Positions 7,870-16,475 of a DNA stretch of 64,000 nucleotides are shown piece after piece. This stretch comes from Clostridium sardiniense (GTDB lineage: Bacteria > Bacillota > Clostridia > Clostridiales > Clostridiaceae): the NCBI RefSeq assembly GCF_016907995.1, contig NZ_JAFBDA010000008.1, forward strand, positions 62,001 through 126,000. The letters are read 5' to 3'. Positions within the stretch are counted from its first letter, which is position 1; each line of letters begins with the position of its first letter. The translations under genes and the position numbers were made by a program. The notes beneath the pieces were generated by a model that worked only from the letters and a program-made list of their open reading frames with translations, searched no databases and was not told the DNA's origin.

Positions 7870-8850
7870 ATGGAACTTAGAAAAGAAATTTTAGAATTTT
7901 GTAAAAGCTTAAATTTAGATTTAGTTGGCTTTATAAAGTGCAGAGAGTTTGAAGAACTTAGAGATTTTTATAATAATAGAAAAGAACTTTTATTAGAAAA
8001 TGAATTTGAAGAAAAAGATATAGATAAAAGAATAAAACCAAATATGTATATGAAAGAGGGAAAGACTATAATTTCTATAGCTTTCCCTTATGCTACGACT
8101 GAGAGTTTTTTTGATAATGGATTTTCAGTTTATACAAAAGGGATGGATTACCATAGAGTGGTTCACAATTATCTAGAAAAGATATGTAAATTTATTGAAG
8201 AACATGGGGGAGAGGCTAAAGCTTTTGTAGATAGTAATTCACTTCCAGAACGATATATTGCAAGTTTAGCTGGTATTGGATTTGTAGGAAAAAATAATAT
8301 GATTATAACTAAAAAATATGGATCATATGTTTTTTTAGGTGAGATTATAACTGATTTAGAAATATATGAAGATGACAAAACCACATTTAATGAATCAAGA
8401 GAATATAAAGAGTGTGGTGAATGTAGCAATTGTTTTAAAGAATGTCCTACAAAATCTATAAATAATTTTAGAAGAAACCCAAATATATGTATTTCATATT
8501 TAACTCAAAAGAAAGATTTAAATGATAAAGAAATTAATTTATTAAATGGAAGAATTTTTGGTTGTGATAGTTGTCAGATGAAATGTCCTTACAATGAAAA
8601 TGTTGAGTATACTAAACTAAATGAATTTAAAGTAAATGAGTTCATGAAAAAGGATGAGGAAGATTTTATAATAAATCTTAACAATTTAGCTTTTAAGGAA
8701 ACTTATAAAAATACATCATGTGGGTGGAGAGGTAAGAATACCTTAATAAGAAACGCTATAATAAGAAAGAAAAAATATAAGAGACAAGAAATAAAAGATG
8801 TAAAAACTGAATCACCATATATAAAAGGCTATATGGATAGACTTTTATAA
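7870..8850 (+). CDS. queG: Epoxyqueuosine reductase
   Basis: A 326-residue cobalamin-dependent iron-sulfur enzyme that reduces epoxyqueuosine to queuosine in the anticodon of tRNAs. Two 4Fe-4S clusters are visible: CGECSNCFKECP and CDSCQMKCP. The N-terminal domain holds FVDSNSLPERYIASLAGIGF, a QueG signature. I chose ATG 7870 (MELRKEILEFC); a longer frame from TTG 7837 is possible but its extra 11 residues are atypical. It lies 43 bases after cysE in the same direction and may be read through from the cysK operon. Confidence 0.87.
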   Translation: MELRKEILEFCKSLNLDLVGFIKCREFEELRDFYNNRKELLLENEFEEKDIDKRIKPNMYMKEGKTIISIAFPYATTESFFDNGFSVYTKGMDYHRVVHNYLEKICKFIEEHGGEAKAFVDSNSLPERYIASLAGIGFVGKNNMIITKKYGSYVFLGEIITDLEIYEDDKTTFNESREYKECGECSNCFKECPTKSINNFRRNPNICISYLTQKKDLNDKEINLLNGRIFGCDSCQMKCPYNENVEYTKLNEFKVNEFMKKDEEDFIINLNNLAFKETYKNTSCGWRGKNTLIRNAIIRKKKYKRQEIKDVKTESPYIKGYMDRLL

Positions 8851-8895
8851 GTATCTAGAATATAATATATTGTAGACTAATATTTTAGGAAGTGG

Positions 8896-9612
8896 GTGAA
8901 ATATCTTATGTTATCACCATTTATGGCGAAAATTATGGAAATATTACCTGAGAGTGTAGTAGTATTTGCTGGCAAAAAGATAACAGATAGATACATAAAG
9001 AATCATGCAAATATTCACATTGAAGGGTATGAAAAATTAAGGAATATTCAAGGACCTATAGTGTTTATATGCAATCATTTAAGTAATTCAGATGGATTAG
9101 TTTTAAATAAAATATTAAAGAAAGACTTTGATCCATATTTTGTAGCTGGAGTAAAACTATCAGATGATCCTGTAACGAATATAGGAATGAAGATGGTTAA
9201 AAATATACCAATAAGACCAAATACTGCAGATAAAGAAGCTATGACTAGAATGGTTAAGGCAGTAAGAGGTGGGGAAAGCCTTCTAATATTCCCAGAAGGA
9301 ACAAGAAGTAGAACTGGTGCTATGATAGAAGGGAAGAAGGGGGTATTACTTCTTGCTAAGATTAAGAATGCAACAGTTATTCCAATAGGAATGAGTGGAA
9401 CAGATAAATTACTTCCAATATGTCCAGAAGGAGATATGGGAGGAGAGAAGTGGCAAGATGCTGATGTAACTATAAAGTTTGGTGATCCGGTAATTCTTCC
9501 AAAGAAAGAAAAAGATGAGACTAAGCATGAACATGATGATAGATGTATGGAAACTCTAATGAAATCTATAGCAAATCTTTTACCTGAGAGTTATAGAGGA
9601 GTATATAAATAG
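8896..9612 (+). CDS. plsC: 1-acyl-sn-glycerol-3-phosphate acyltransferase
   Basis: A 238-residue membrane-associated acyltransferase that converts lysophosphatidic acid to phosphatidic acid. The catalytic NHxxxxD motif is present as NHLSNSD, and the substrate-binding FPEGTRSR motif is intact. GTG 8896 is closely preceded by AGGAAG; ATG 8908 is an alternative start four codons later and I cannot decide between them. It sits between queG and nth, with a strong terminator after it. Confidence 0.87.
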   Translation: MKYLMLSPFMAKIMEILPESVVVFAGKKITDRYIKNHANIHIEGYEKLRNIQGPIVFICNHLSNSDGLVLNKILKKDFDPYFVAGVKLSDDPVTNIGMKMVKNIPIRPNTADKEAMTRMVKAVRGGESLLIFPEGTRSRTGAMIEGKKGVLLLAKIKNATVIPIGMSGTDKLLPICPEGDMGGEKWQDADVTIKFGDPVILPKKEKDETKHEHDDRCMETLMKSIANLLPESYRGVYK

Positions 9613-9683
9613 AATAGTAACATAATAATATACTTAGTTAAATTTTATTTAATATATTATTATGTAAAATGAGAATTTAAATT

Positions 9684-9715
9684 AAAACTCGCTCTTTAAG
9701 GAGCGAGTTTCTTTA
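9684..9715 (+). terminator. Terminator after plsC
   Basis: Perfect arms AAACTCGCTC (9685-9694) and GAGCGAGTTT (9701-9710), followed by CTTTAC. Confidence 0.85.
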
Positions 9716-9783
9716 CAATATAACTTAAAAGAATTAGTTTAAGTTAAATAAATTTTAAAAAAAGATAGACTAGAGGTGTAAAA

Positions 9784-10419
9784 ATGAAAAAGAGAACTAA
9801 AGAGATACTAGAAATACTTAAAGAAACATACCCAGATGCTCATTGTGAGTTAAATCATGAGTCAGCATTTCAACTTTTAGTTGCAACTATTTTATCAGCA
9901 CAAACAACTGATAAAAAGGTTAATGAAGTTACAGAAACATTATTCAGAGATTATCCAGATTTAGATGCATTTTTAACTTTAACTAATGAGGAATTAGAGA
10001 AGAGAATAAAGCAAATAGGATTATATAGAAATAAAGCAAAGAATATAGTACTTATGTGTAGGCAACTTAAAGAAAACTTTAATGGAGAAGTTCCAAACAC
10101 TATGGAAGGTATAACTTCCCTTGCAGGTGCTGGAAGAAAGACAGCAAATGTAGTACTATCCAATGCCTTTGGAGTGCCATCAATTGCAGTTGATACTCAT
10201 GTATTTAGAGTTTCAAATAGATTAGGTCTTGCAAAATCAGATAATGTATTAGAAGTTGAAAAGCAACTTCAAAAAGAATTACCTAAAAAAGAATGGTCAC
10301 TTGCTCATCATCTTTTAATATTTCATGGAAGAAGATGTTGTACATCTCAAAGACCTAAGTGTTTTGAGTGTCCATTAAATCATATATGTAAATGGGAAGA
10401 CAAGAAGAAGTATATGTAA
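9784..10419 (+). CDS. nth: Endonuclease III (DNA glycosylase/AP lyase)
   Basis: A 211-residue base-excision repair enzyme that removes oxidised pyrimidines and cleaves the abasic site. The helix-hairpin-helix reads LAGAGRKTANVV (usual form GVGRKTA) with the catalytic Lys, followed by the catalytic Asp in AVDTHVFRV. The C-terminal 4Fe-4S loop follows C-x6-C-x2-C-x5-C (CTSQRPKCFECPLNHIC). The length is typical. It is monocistronic between two terminators. Confidence 0.95.
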   Translation: MKKRTKEILEILKETYPDAHCELNHESAFQLLVATILSAQTTDKKVNEVTETLFRDYPDLDAFLTLTNEELEKRIKQIGLYRNKAKNIVLMCRQLKENFNGEVPNTMEGITSLAGAGRKTANVVLSNAFGVPSIAVDTHVFRVSNRLGLAKSDNVLEVEKQLQKELPKKEWSLAHHLLIFHGRRCCTSQRPKCFECPLNHICKWEDKKKYM

Positions 10420-10479
10420 TATATATTTTGAAAATTAAATTATAATATAAATTTTCAATTATATATTAATATTATAATT

Positions 10480-10518
10480 AAAAGGCTTTTAGATTTTAAA
10501 TCTAAGAGCCTTTTAATT
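10480..10518. terminator. Bidirectional terminator between nth and a DMT transporter gene
   Basis: AAAAGGCTTTTAGA pairs with TCTAAGAGCCTTTT around TTTAAA, giving a T-run on both strands between convergent genes. Confidence 0.85.
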
Positions 10519-10588
10519 ATTAGAACATATGAAAATAACTAGTGATTCTGAAGATATTTTCTTCTAAAATATAGTTTATATATTACAA

Positions 10589-11461
10589 TTAGTTAGTAAC
10601 TTTTTGCTTATTAGCCATCTTATTGTTGTACATAAACATTCCGATAGAGGCTATTATTACGATAGCATAACCAATAAAGCTAAACGCTGTTGGTAATTGA
10701 TCGAAAAGTGTAAAACCAATTAGCGCAGTAAATACTATTTGCGTATATGAGTATATTGATATTTCTCTAGCTGGTGCATGTTTATATGCAGCTGTAAGCG
10801 CAAATTGTGCAATTGATGCTGCAACACCTGCCATTAATAAGTAGAATAACTGAATCATAGTAAATGGCTTAAAATCTACTAATACAAATGGTAAAGTTGA
10901 AACTATTGAGAAGAATGAGAAGAAGAATACTATAGTAGGTCCTTTTTCACGTCCTCCTAAAAATCTAACAAATGTATAAGCACCGCCCGCAAATATTGCA
11001 GATGAAAGACCAATTAAGGCAGGGATTATTTCTAAACTAAATGTCGGTCTTATTATAAATAAACTTCCTGCAAATGCTATAAGCAATATTATAATTTGAT
11101 TCTTTGTAATTTTTTCTCTTAAGAATAGACTAGAGAATATAATTGTAAAGAATGGTGAAAGCTGATTTAGCATATTAGCATCAGCTAGTATTAGATGTTC
11201 AATTGCATAAAAATTAGCTATAACTCCTATAGTACCAAGTAAGGCTCTACCTATTAAATACTTTCTATTTTCCTTTTTACCAAATAAAGAATCGCCACTT
11301 TTTTTGACTAAATAAAATGCGACTATACAACTTACTACATTTCTAAATAAGCTCTTTTCTATTGATGGTAAGTCACCTGAAAGTTTAACAAAAGTACTCA
11401 TTACTGCAAAGGCAATAGCTGAAACTATCATTAATATAATTGCTTTATTTTTTTCTTTCAT
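10589..11461 (-). CDS. DMT-superfamily (EamA) transporter
   Basis: A 290-residue integral membrane protein made of two EamA repeats, about ten helices (residues 7-140 and 150-280). The conserved ends of each repeat are visible (LSPFFTIIFSSLFLREKIT and YTQIVFTALIGFTLFDQLP). These proteins export or exchange small metabolites such as amino acids, nucleosides or sugars; the substrate cannot be read from sequence. The minus-strand start has AGGAGAC upstream. It is monocistronic, divergent from ddl. A second EamA protein at 53536-54426 belongs to the same superfamily but is clearly different in sequence. Confidence 0.85.
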   Translation of the reverse strand: MKEKNKAIILMIVSAIAFAVMSTFVKLSGDLPSIEKSLFRNVVSCIVAFYLVKKSGDSLFGKKENRKYLIGRALLGTIGVIANFYAIEHLILADANMLNQLSPFFTIIFSSLFLREKITKNQIIILLIAFAGSLFIIRPTFSLEIIPALIGLSSAIFAGGAYTFVRFLGGREKGPTIVFFFSFFSIVSTLPFVLVDFKPFTMIQLFYLLMAGVAASIAQFALTAAYKHAPAREISIYSYTQIVFTALIGFTLFDQLPTAFSFIGYAIVIIASIGMFMYNNKMANKQKVTN

Positions 11462-11559
11462 GTCTTAAAATGTCTCCTTATATAATTTTATATGATTACA
11501 TTATAACATTATCTATGTAAATGCAAAGCAAGAATAAAAGTTCTATATTTTAAATTAAG

Positions 11560-11598
11560 AGAACCACTAGAAGTAAAAAAATGATTATTAGTGGTTCT
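11560..11598. repeat. Inverted repeat in the gap upstream of ddl
   Basis: GAACCACTA (11561-11569) and TAGTGGTTC (11589-11597) are separated by 19 bases. No strong T-run follows on either strand. It may be a weak terminator or an operator between divergent genes. Confidence 0.5.
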
Positions 11599-11716
11599 TC
11601 ATTTTGATATAGTCTTTATTATAATAGTAATATAGGTTAAAATAATATAGTTATTAAAATAATGTATTTATAAATAGAGAACTTTAAGTATGATAGTATA
11701 TTTTTGGAGGTACAGT

Positions 11717-12628
11717 ATGAAAATTGGAGTAATAATGGGGGGTATCTCATCAGAAAGAGAGATATCTTTAAAAAGTGGGGAATCAATTTTAGAGAATATA
11801 GATACTAAAAAGTATGATGTAGTTAAAATTGTAATAGATAAAAAAGATGATATAGTAAATAAGGTAAGAGATGAAAAAATAGATTTTGCATTACTAGCAC
11901 TTCATGGACAATTTGGAGAAGATGGAACTGTTCAATCAGTATTACAATCTTTAGAGATACCATATTCAGGTTGTGGACCATTAAGTAGTGCAGCATGTAT
12001 GGATAAGGATATGTCAAAGAATCTTTTAAAAGCATCTGGAATAAGAACAGCACCATGGATAAACTTAAGAGATGTTTCAGAGCTTAACTTTGACGATATT
12101 GAAAAATTAGGCTATCCAGTGGTTATTAAACCGACTCATGGTGGATCAAGTGTTGCAACATTTATTATTAAAGATAGATCTGAAGTTCTAAATGCAGTAG
12201 AAGAAGGATTTAAATGGGATAACGAAGTAATGATTGAGAAGTTTATTAAAGGAGAAGAGATAACTTGCCCAATCTTAGGGAATGAAATGTATCCTATAGT
12301 AGCTATTAAGCCAAATGCAGAATTCTTTGATTATGCAGCAAAATATAACGATGGTGGATCAGATGAATTTGTAATTGAACTTGAAAGAGATCTTCATGAA
12401 GAAGTAGAAGAAATGGCACTTGCAACATATAGAGCATTAAAGTGTTCTGTATATGCTAGAGTTGATATGATAGTTACAGAGGATAAAGTACCATATATAT
12501 TAGAAGTAAATACTCTTCCAGGAATGACTAAAAATAGTTTATTCCCAAAGAGCGCTGCTGGAAAGAATATGACATACAGTGAGTTATTAGATAAAATAAT
12601 AGAAGAATCATTAAAAGAAAAGAGATAA
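11717..12628 (+). CDS. ddl: D-alanine-D-alanine ligase
   Basis: A 303-residue ATP-grasp enzyme that joins two D-alanines for the peptidoglycan stem. The start is ATG 11717 (MKIGVIMGGISSEREIS), with GGAGG 7 bases before it; an upstream in-frame ATG at 11690 has no such site. The N-terminal GGxSSE motif, the ATP-grasp VIKPTHGGSS segment and the C-terminal EVNTLPGMT loop are present. The omega loop reads FFDYAAKYNDGG, keeping the Tyr typical of D-Ala-D-Ala ligases rather than D-Ala-D-Lac (VanA) enzymes. A VanR/VanS-like pair follows. No vanH or vanX is nearby, so this is a housekeeping ligase. Confidence 0.92.
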   Translation: MKIGVIMGGISSEREISLKSGESILENIDTKKYDVVKIVIDKKDDIVNKVRDEKIDFALLALHGQFGEDGTVQSVLQSLEIPYSGCGPLSSAACMDKDMSKNLLKASGIRTAPWINLRDVSELNFDDIEKLGYPVVIKPTHGGSSVATFIIKDRSEVLNAVEEGFKWDNEVMIEKFIKGEEITCPILGNEMYPIVAIKPNAEFFDYAAKYNDGGSDEFVIELERDLHEEVEEMALATYRALKCSVYARVDMIVTEDKVPYILEVNTLPGMTKNSLFPKSAAGKNMTYSELLDKIIEESLKEKR

Positions 12629-12636
12629 TTATATTA

Positions 12637-12672
12637 AATAAGCTATGCCTAAAAGGTTTAGCTTATTTTTGT
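12637..12672 (+). terminator. Terminator after ddl
   Basis: AATAAGCTA and TAGCTTATT flank a loop of 13 bases, then TTTTG. It separates ddl from the regulator genes. Confidence 0.7.
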
Positions 12673-12856
12673 TTAATAAGTAGTATTGCATGTACCATAT
12701 TACATAAGTATACTAAAAGAGAATTTAAGATATGATTTGTAAAATATGTATCTTAAGAATATATTAAGAATTTGTGAGATAATTATTTAAGAAGTAAAAT
12801 TTATAATTTACTTATGATAAAGATAGTATCCACAAATATAAGGAAGGGGTATTAAA

Positions 12857-13558
12857 TTGAGTAAAGAAAAGATTTTAATTGTAGATGATGAAAAGGAAAT
12901 AAGAGATTTAGTTGAAATATATTTAAAAGGTGAAGGATATGAAACTTTAAAAGCTGCAGATGGAGAAGAAGCTTTATATTTATTAAGAGGAAATGAAGTT
13001 GATTTAGTTATATTGGATGTAATGATGCCAAAATTAAATGGTATAGAAACTTGCCTAAAGATAAGAGAGGAAAGCGAATTACCAATAATAATGCTTTCAG
13101 CAAAATCAGAGGATATAGATAAGATATTAGGACTTAATATGGGAGCTGATGATTATTTAAGTAAGCCATTTAATACATTAGAACTTATAGCAAGAGTAAA
13201 ATCACAGCTTAGAAGATACAAAAAGTTTAATAGTTATCAAAGCAAAGAAGAAAGTGATCTAACAATAATAATAGATGATTTAGTAATTAAATTAGATACA
13301 CATGAAGTATTTCTAGGGGATAAGAGTATTAGATTCACTCCAACTGAATTTGATATATTAGTTTTACTTGCAAAGAATACAGGAAAAGTATTTTCAATGG
13401 TAAATATATATGAGAGTGTATGGAATCAAGAATATATGGAATCAGATAATACTGTTATGGTTCACATTAGAAAAATAAGAGAAAAGATAGAGGAGAATCC
13501 AAGAAGTCCAAGGTTTATAAAAACTGTTTGGGGGGTAGGATATAAAATTGAAAAATAA
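12857..13558 (+). CDS. VanR-like OmpR-family response regulator
   Basis: A 233-residue two-component regulator. Residues 1-120 are a receiver domain with phospho-acceptor D54 (LVILDVMMP), acidic D10/D11 and the conserved Lys in YLSKPF. Residues 135-233 are an OmpR-type winged helix ending in IKTVWGVGYKIEK. Start TTG 12857 is preceded by AGGAAGGGG. The gene overlaps the histidine kinase frame by 11 bases, so the pair is translationally coupled. Similarity to VanR is at family level; the adjacent ddl, lysozyme and VanW genes suggest a cell-wall role, which is inference. Confidence 0.88.
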   Translation: MSKEKILIVDDEKEIRDLVEIYLKGEGYETLKAADGEEALYLLRGNEVDLVILDVMMPKLNGIETCLKIREESELPIIMLSAKSEDIDKILGLNMGADDYLSKPFNTLELIARVKSQLRRYKKFNSYQSKEESDLTIIIDDLVIKLDTHEVFLGDKSIRFTPTEFDILVLLAKNTGKVFSMVNIYESVWNQEYMESDNTVMVHIRKIREKIEENPRSPRFIKTVWGVGYKIEK

Positions 13559-15107
13559 AAAAAATAAATCGGAGACACCTAAAGAAAAGTTTAGAGTCAG
13601 AATAGTCAATAAAATATCTACTCTCAGAATAACAAAAAAGGCTAAAGAATTAGTAGCATATATAGATAAGAAAATTAAAAAGAGTATTAGATTTGAACTT
13701 ATGATTCTATTTGGAGTATGTTTTTTAGTAGCATTATTATCTTATGGAATCTTAAATGATATGTTTAGAGATGTTAAGACTAATGCGGAGATACGATATA
13801 ACTATAGTAATATTGAATCAAATGCTGAAAATATAATGAATGAAATTGAATATAAAAAAGAAAATGAAGATAGTAATGGAAAACAGTATAATAAATTAAA
13901 GATTACAGATAGTAAGTTTTTCGAAGATATTTTAAATAATACTTCAAGAAATTCTGATAAAGTGTATATAACAGATATAGATGGAAAAGTAATATATAGA
14001 AATTCCAGTGCATCTGAAGAAAAACTTGATATATTTAATATATTAAAAAATGTATCAAGAAGTTATAAAAATGAACATGATGCAAGTGAGTATACAGTGC
14101 TATATCCGATTGATATTGAAAATGGAAAGTACTATTTAATTTATAGTGGAATACCTAATGCGAATATAGAGTATGTTCAGTATGAAGTTACTAATTCGTA
14201 TCTTGCATTAATTCTTTCAATAATTATATTTGTTGTATTGTTTTTAATTGCAAGTAATAAAAAGACAAAATACTTAGATGAGATTGCAAGGGGAATTAAA
14301 TATATTGCAGATGGAGATTTAAGTTATGAGATACCTGAAAGTGGAAATGATGAAATAGCTAATATTGCAATGAACGTAAATAATATGGCAAAAGATATAG
14401 ATACAAGAATAAAAGCACAACAAAATTCAGAGCAAACGAAGGCGGATTTAATTACTAATGTCTCACATGATTTAAGAACACCTTTAACATCTATAATGGG
14501 ATATATTGGTCTTGTTAAAGATAAAAAATATGGAGATGAAGAAACAAGAGATGAATACTTAAATATTGCCTATAATAAATCAGAAAAACTTAAAATTTTA
14601 ATAGAAGATTTATTTGAATACACAAAGCTTAATAATAATGGAATGAAACTTGATAAAGCCGAGGTGAATCTTGTAGACTTTGTATCACAAGTATCGGAAG
14701 AGATGAAGCCTTATTTTGAAAGTTCGAATATAGAGCAGGTTAAAACATTAACTGATCAAAGGATTATTGTAAGCATTGATCCAGGAAAGATGGTTAGAGT
14801 AGTTGAGAACTTATTAACTAATGCAGTCAAGTATTCATATAAGCCTGGCGCAGTTATCATTGGAGTATATTCAAAGGATGGGTATGCAACAATAGCTGTA
14901 AAAAATAGAGGTGAAAATATTCCGCAAGCAAAACTTGATAAGCTATTTGATAGATTTTATAGATTAGATGAATCAAGAAGTACAGACTTAGGTGGTTCGG
15001 GTCTTGGCCTTGCTATATCTAAGAATATAGTAGAAATGCATGGTGGTAAAATTTGGGGAGAATGCTATGGAAATGATATAAGTTTTTATATAAGGTTAAA
15101 AATATAA
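13548..15107 (+). CDS. VanS-like membrane sensor histidine kinase
   Basis: A 519-residue sensor partner of the upstream regulator. It has a basic cytoplasmic N-terminus (1-45), membrane span 1 (about 49-68), an extracellular sensor of about 145 residues, membrane span 2 (about 217-236), a HAMP linker, then the HisKA domain with phospho-acceptor H307 (SHDLRTPLTSIMGY). The HATPase domain has its N box (VENLLTNAVKYS) and GxG boxes (GGSGLGLAISK). Start TTG 13548 is inside the previous gene with GGGGGGTAGGA upstream. The sensor domain is larger than that of classical VanS, so the ligand cannot be assumed to be a glycopeptide. Confidence 0.88.
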   Translation: MKNKKNKSETPKEKFRVRIVNKISTLRITKKAKELVAYIDKKIKKSIRFELMILFGVCFLVALLSYGILNDMFRDVKTNAEIRYNYSNIESNAENIMNEIEYKKENEDSNGKQYNKLKITDSKFFEDILNNTSRNSDKVYITDIDGKVIYRNSSASEEKLDIFNILKNVSRSYKNEHDASEYTVLYPIDIENGKYYLIYSGIPNANIEYVQYEVTNSYLALILSIIIFVVLFLIASNKKTKYLDEIARGIKYIADGDLSYEIPESGNDEIANIAMNVNNMAKDIDTRIKAQQNSEQTKADLITNVSHDLRTPLTSIMGYIGLVKDKKYGDEETRDEYLNIAYNKSEKLKILIEDLFEYTKLNNNGMKLDKAEVNLVDFVSQVSEEMKPYFESSNIEQVKTLTDQRIIVSIDPGKMVRVVENLLTNAVKYSYKPGAVIIGVYSKDGYATIAVKNRGENIPQAKLDKLFDRFYRLDESRSTDLGGSGLGLAISKNIVEMHGGKIWGECYGNDISFYIRLKI

Positions 15108-15191
15108 AAAATATATTGCTTAAAAATAAAGAAAAGAATTACAAATGCTTAATATTATACTAACTATAAAACTTAAAATATGTTTATTACT

Positions 15192-15240
15192 ATAATACTA
15201 AGAATCTATTATTTATAGCTTCTTAGTATTATTTATCTTT
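15192..15240 (+). terminator. Terminator after the sensor kinase gene
   Basis: ATACTAAGAA and TTCTTAGTAT form a long stem around an AT-rich loop, followed by a T-rich tract. Confidence 0.7.
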
Positions 15241-15314
15241 TTTGCTATTTAAGGAACATTATATCTTGAAAAATAATACTTTAATAAAGAATAAGTATTT
15301 TCTTTGGAGGAGTT

Positions 15315-16262
15315 ATGCAAGATAGGAATGCTAGAAGCACTTTTGGTGTAGATTTAAATGAATATAGCATGGGAGTTAATTTTAGAACATTAGCAACTAC
15401 AGTTGATTTTTTGTACTTAAGATCATCAGGTTCTGGTTCAGGGAGATTTAGAGAGGATAAAAGATTTCTAGAATTTGCAAGAGAAAGCAGAAGTTATGGT
15501 ATACCAGTTGGGGCATATCACTATGCACTACCATCATATAATATTTTAACAGCTGATTCTCAATGTGACGATTTTATTGCCATACTTCAAAGGGGGTTTG
15601 GAAATAAAAATTATGGCGATTTATTCCCAGTACTAGATGTGGAAGCACCAATAGAACCTAAAATGGATACAGATGCTCTTTTAAATTGGGTAGACAGATT
15701 TAGAGATAGATTTGAAAAAAAGACTAGAAGAAGGCTTATGTTATATACTGGTTTATTCTTTATAGAGCTTTATGATAATTTTAGAAAGAGTGATGGAACT
15801 TATCCTTTAAGCAACATGCCATTATGGATAGCAATGTATAGAAATGTTCCAAGCAATCCACCAGTTCCGCCAAATATAGGAGGTTGGAAGAGATGGAGAA
15901 TATGGCAGTATAGCGAAAATGAAACTGTAAATGGTGTTGGTAACCCAGTAGACGCAAACTGGGGCCCTGATAATTTAGATCTTCTAATGCAGCCAAGGCA
16001 AGTAAGAGGATTAACGGTTACACATGATAATAAATATATTTATGTAAGATGGAATAAGAATAGTGATATAGATTTATTAGGATACAATATATTCGTAGAT
16101 AATTATTGGGTAGGAACAGTTGATAAAGATGATACTAGTTTTAGAATTCCTTTAAGTACAATTTATAAGCCATTCAATAGAGTATTAAATATATCTATAG
16201 AAGCTTTTGATTACGATGGAGAAACATCACAAGTTAGAAGTCACTATAAACTTAAAGTATAG
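15315..16262 (+). CDS. GH25 lysozyme-like muramidase with C-terminal Ig/FN3-like domain
   Basis: A 315-residue protein. Residues 8-225 are a GH25 (Chalaropsis-type lysozyme) barrel, with the GVDLNEYS start, the GIPVGAYHYA strand, the catalytic D-x-E motif D108/E110 in FPVLDVEAP, and the WIAMY and RIWQYSEN strands. Residues 230-315 form a beta domain resembling fibronectin type III. GH25 enzymes cleave the MurNAc-GlcNAc bond of peptidoglycan. There is no signal peptide, so it may leave by lysis, act in the mother cell, or be a prophage-derived autolysin. ATG 15315 has GGAGGAG upstream. It is monocistronic between two terminators. Confidence 0.85.
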   Translation: MQDRNARSTFGVDLNEYSMGVNFRTLATTVDFLYLRSSGSGSGRFREDKRFLEFARESRSYGIPVGAYHYALPSYNILTADSQCDDFIAILQRGFGNKNYGDLFPVLDVEAPIEPKMDTDALLNWVDRFRDRFEKKTRRRLMLYTGLFFIELYDNFRKSDGTYPLSNMPLWIAMYRNVPSNPPVPPNIGGWKRWRIWQYSENETVNGVGNPVDANWGPDNLDLLMQPRQVRGLTVTHDNKYIYVRWNKNSDIDLLGYNIFVDNYWVGTVDKDDTSFRIPLSTIYKPFNRVLNISIEAFDYDGETSQVRSHYKLKV

Positions 16263-16321
16263 ATAATTCAAAGAAGTTTTTAAAGTTAAAATACCAATTT
16301 GTTATAAATTATAATAAAAAT

Positions 16322-16358
16322 ATAGAGCCTTTTAAGAAAACTTAAAAGACTCTATATT
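16322..16358 (+). terminator. Terminator after the GH25 gene
   Basis: ATAGAGCCTTTTAAG and CTTAAAAGACTCTAT pair with one mismatch around AAAA. The bases up to 16460 are almost pure A/T, with no further feature. Confidence 0.75.
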
Positions 16359-16475
16359 AATGTATTTATATAATATTATATAAATATATTATATTTTTAG
16401 TAATTATAATATATAATTATTTTATAACCAATTTATATATAAATTTAGAAATTATTACAAAAGGGAGGACGAAGG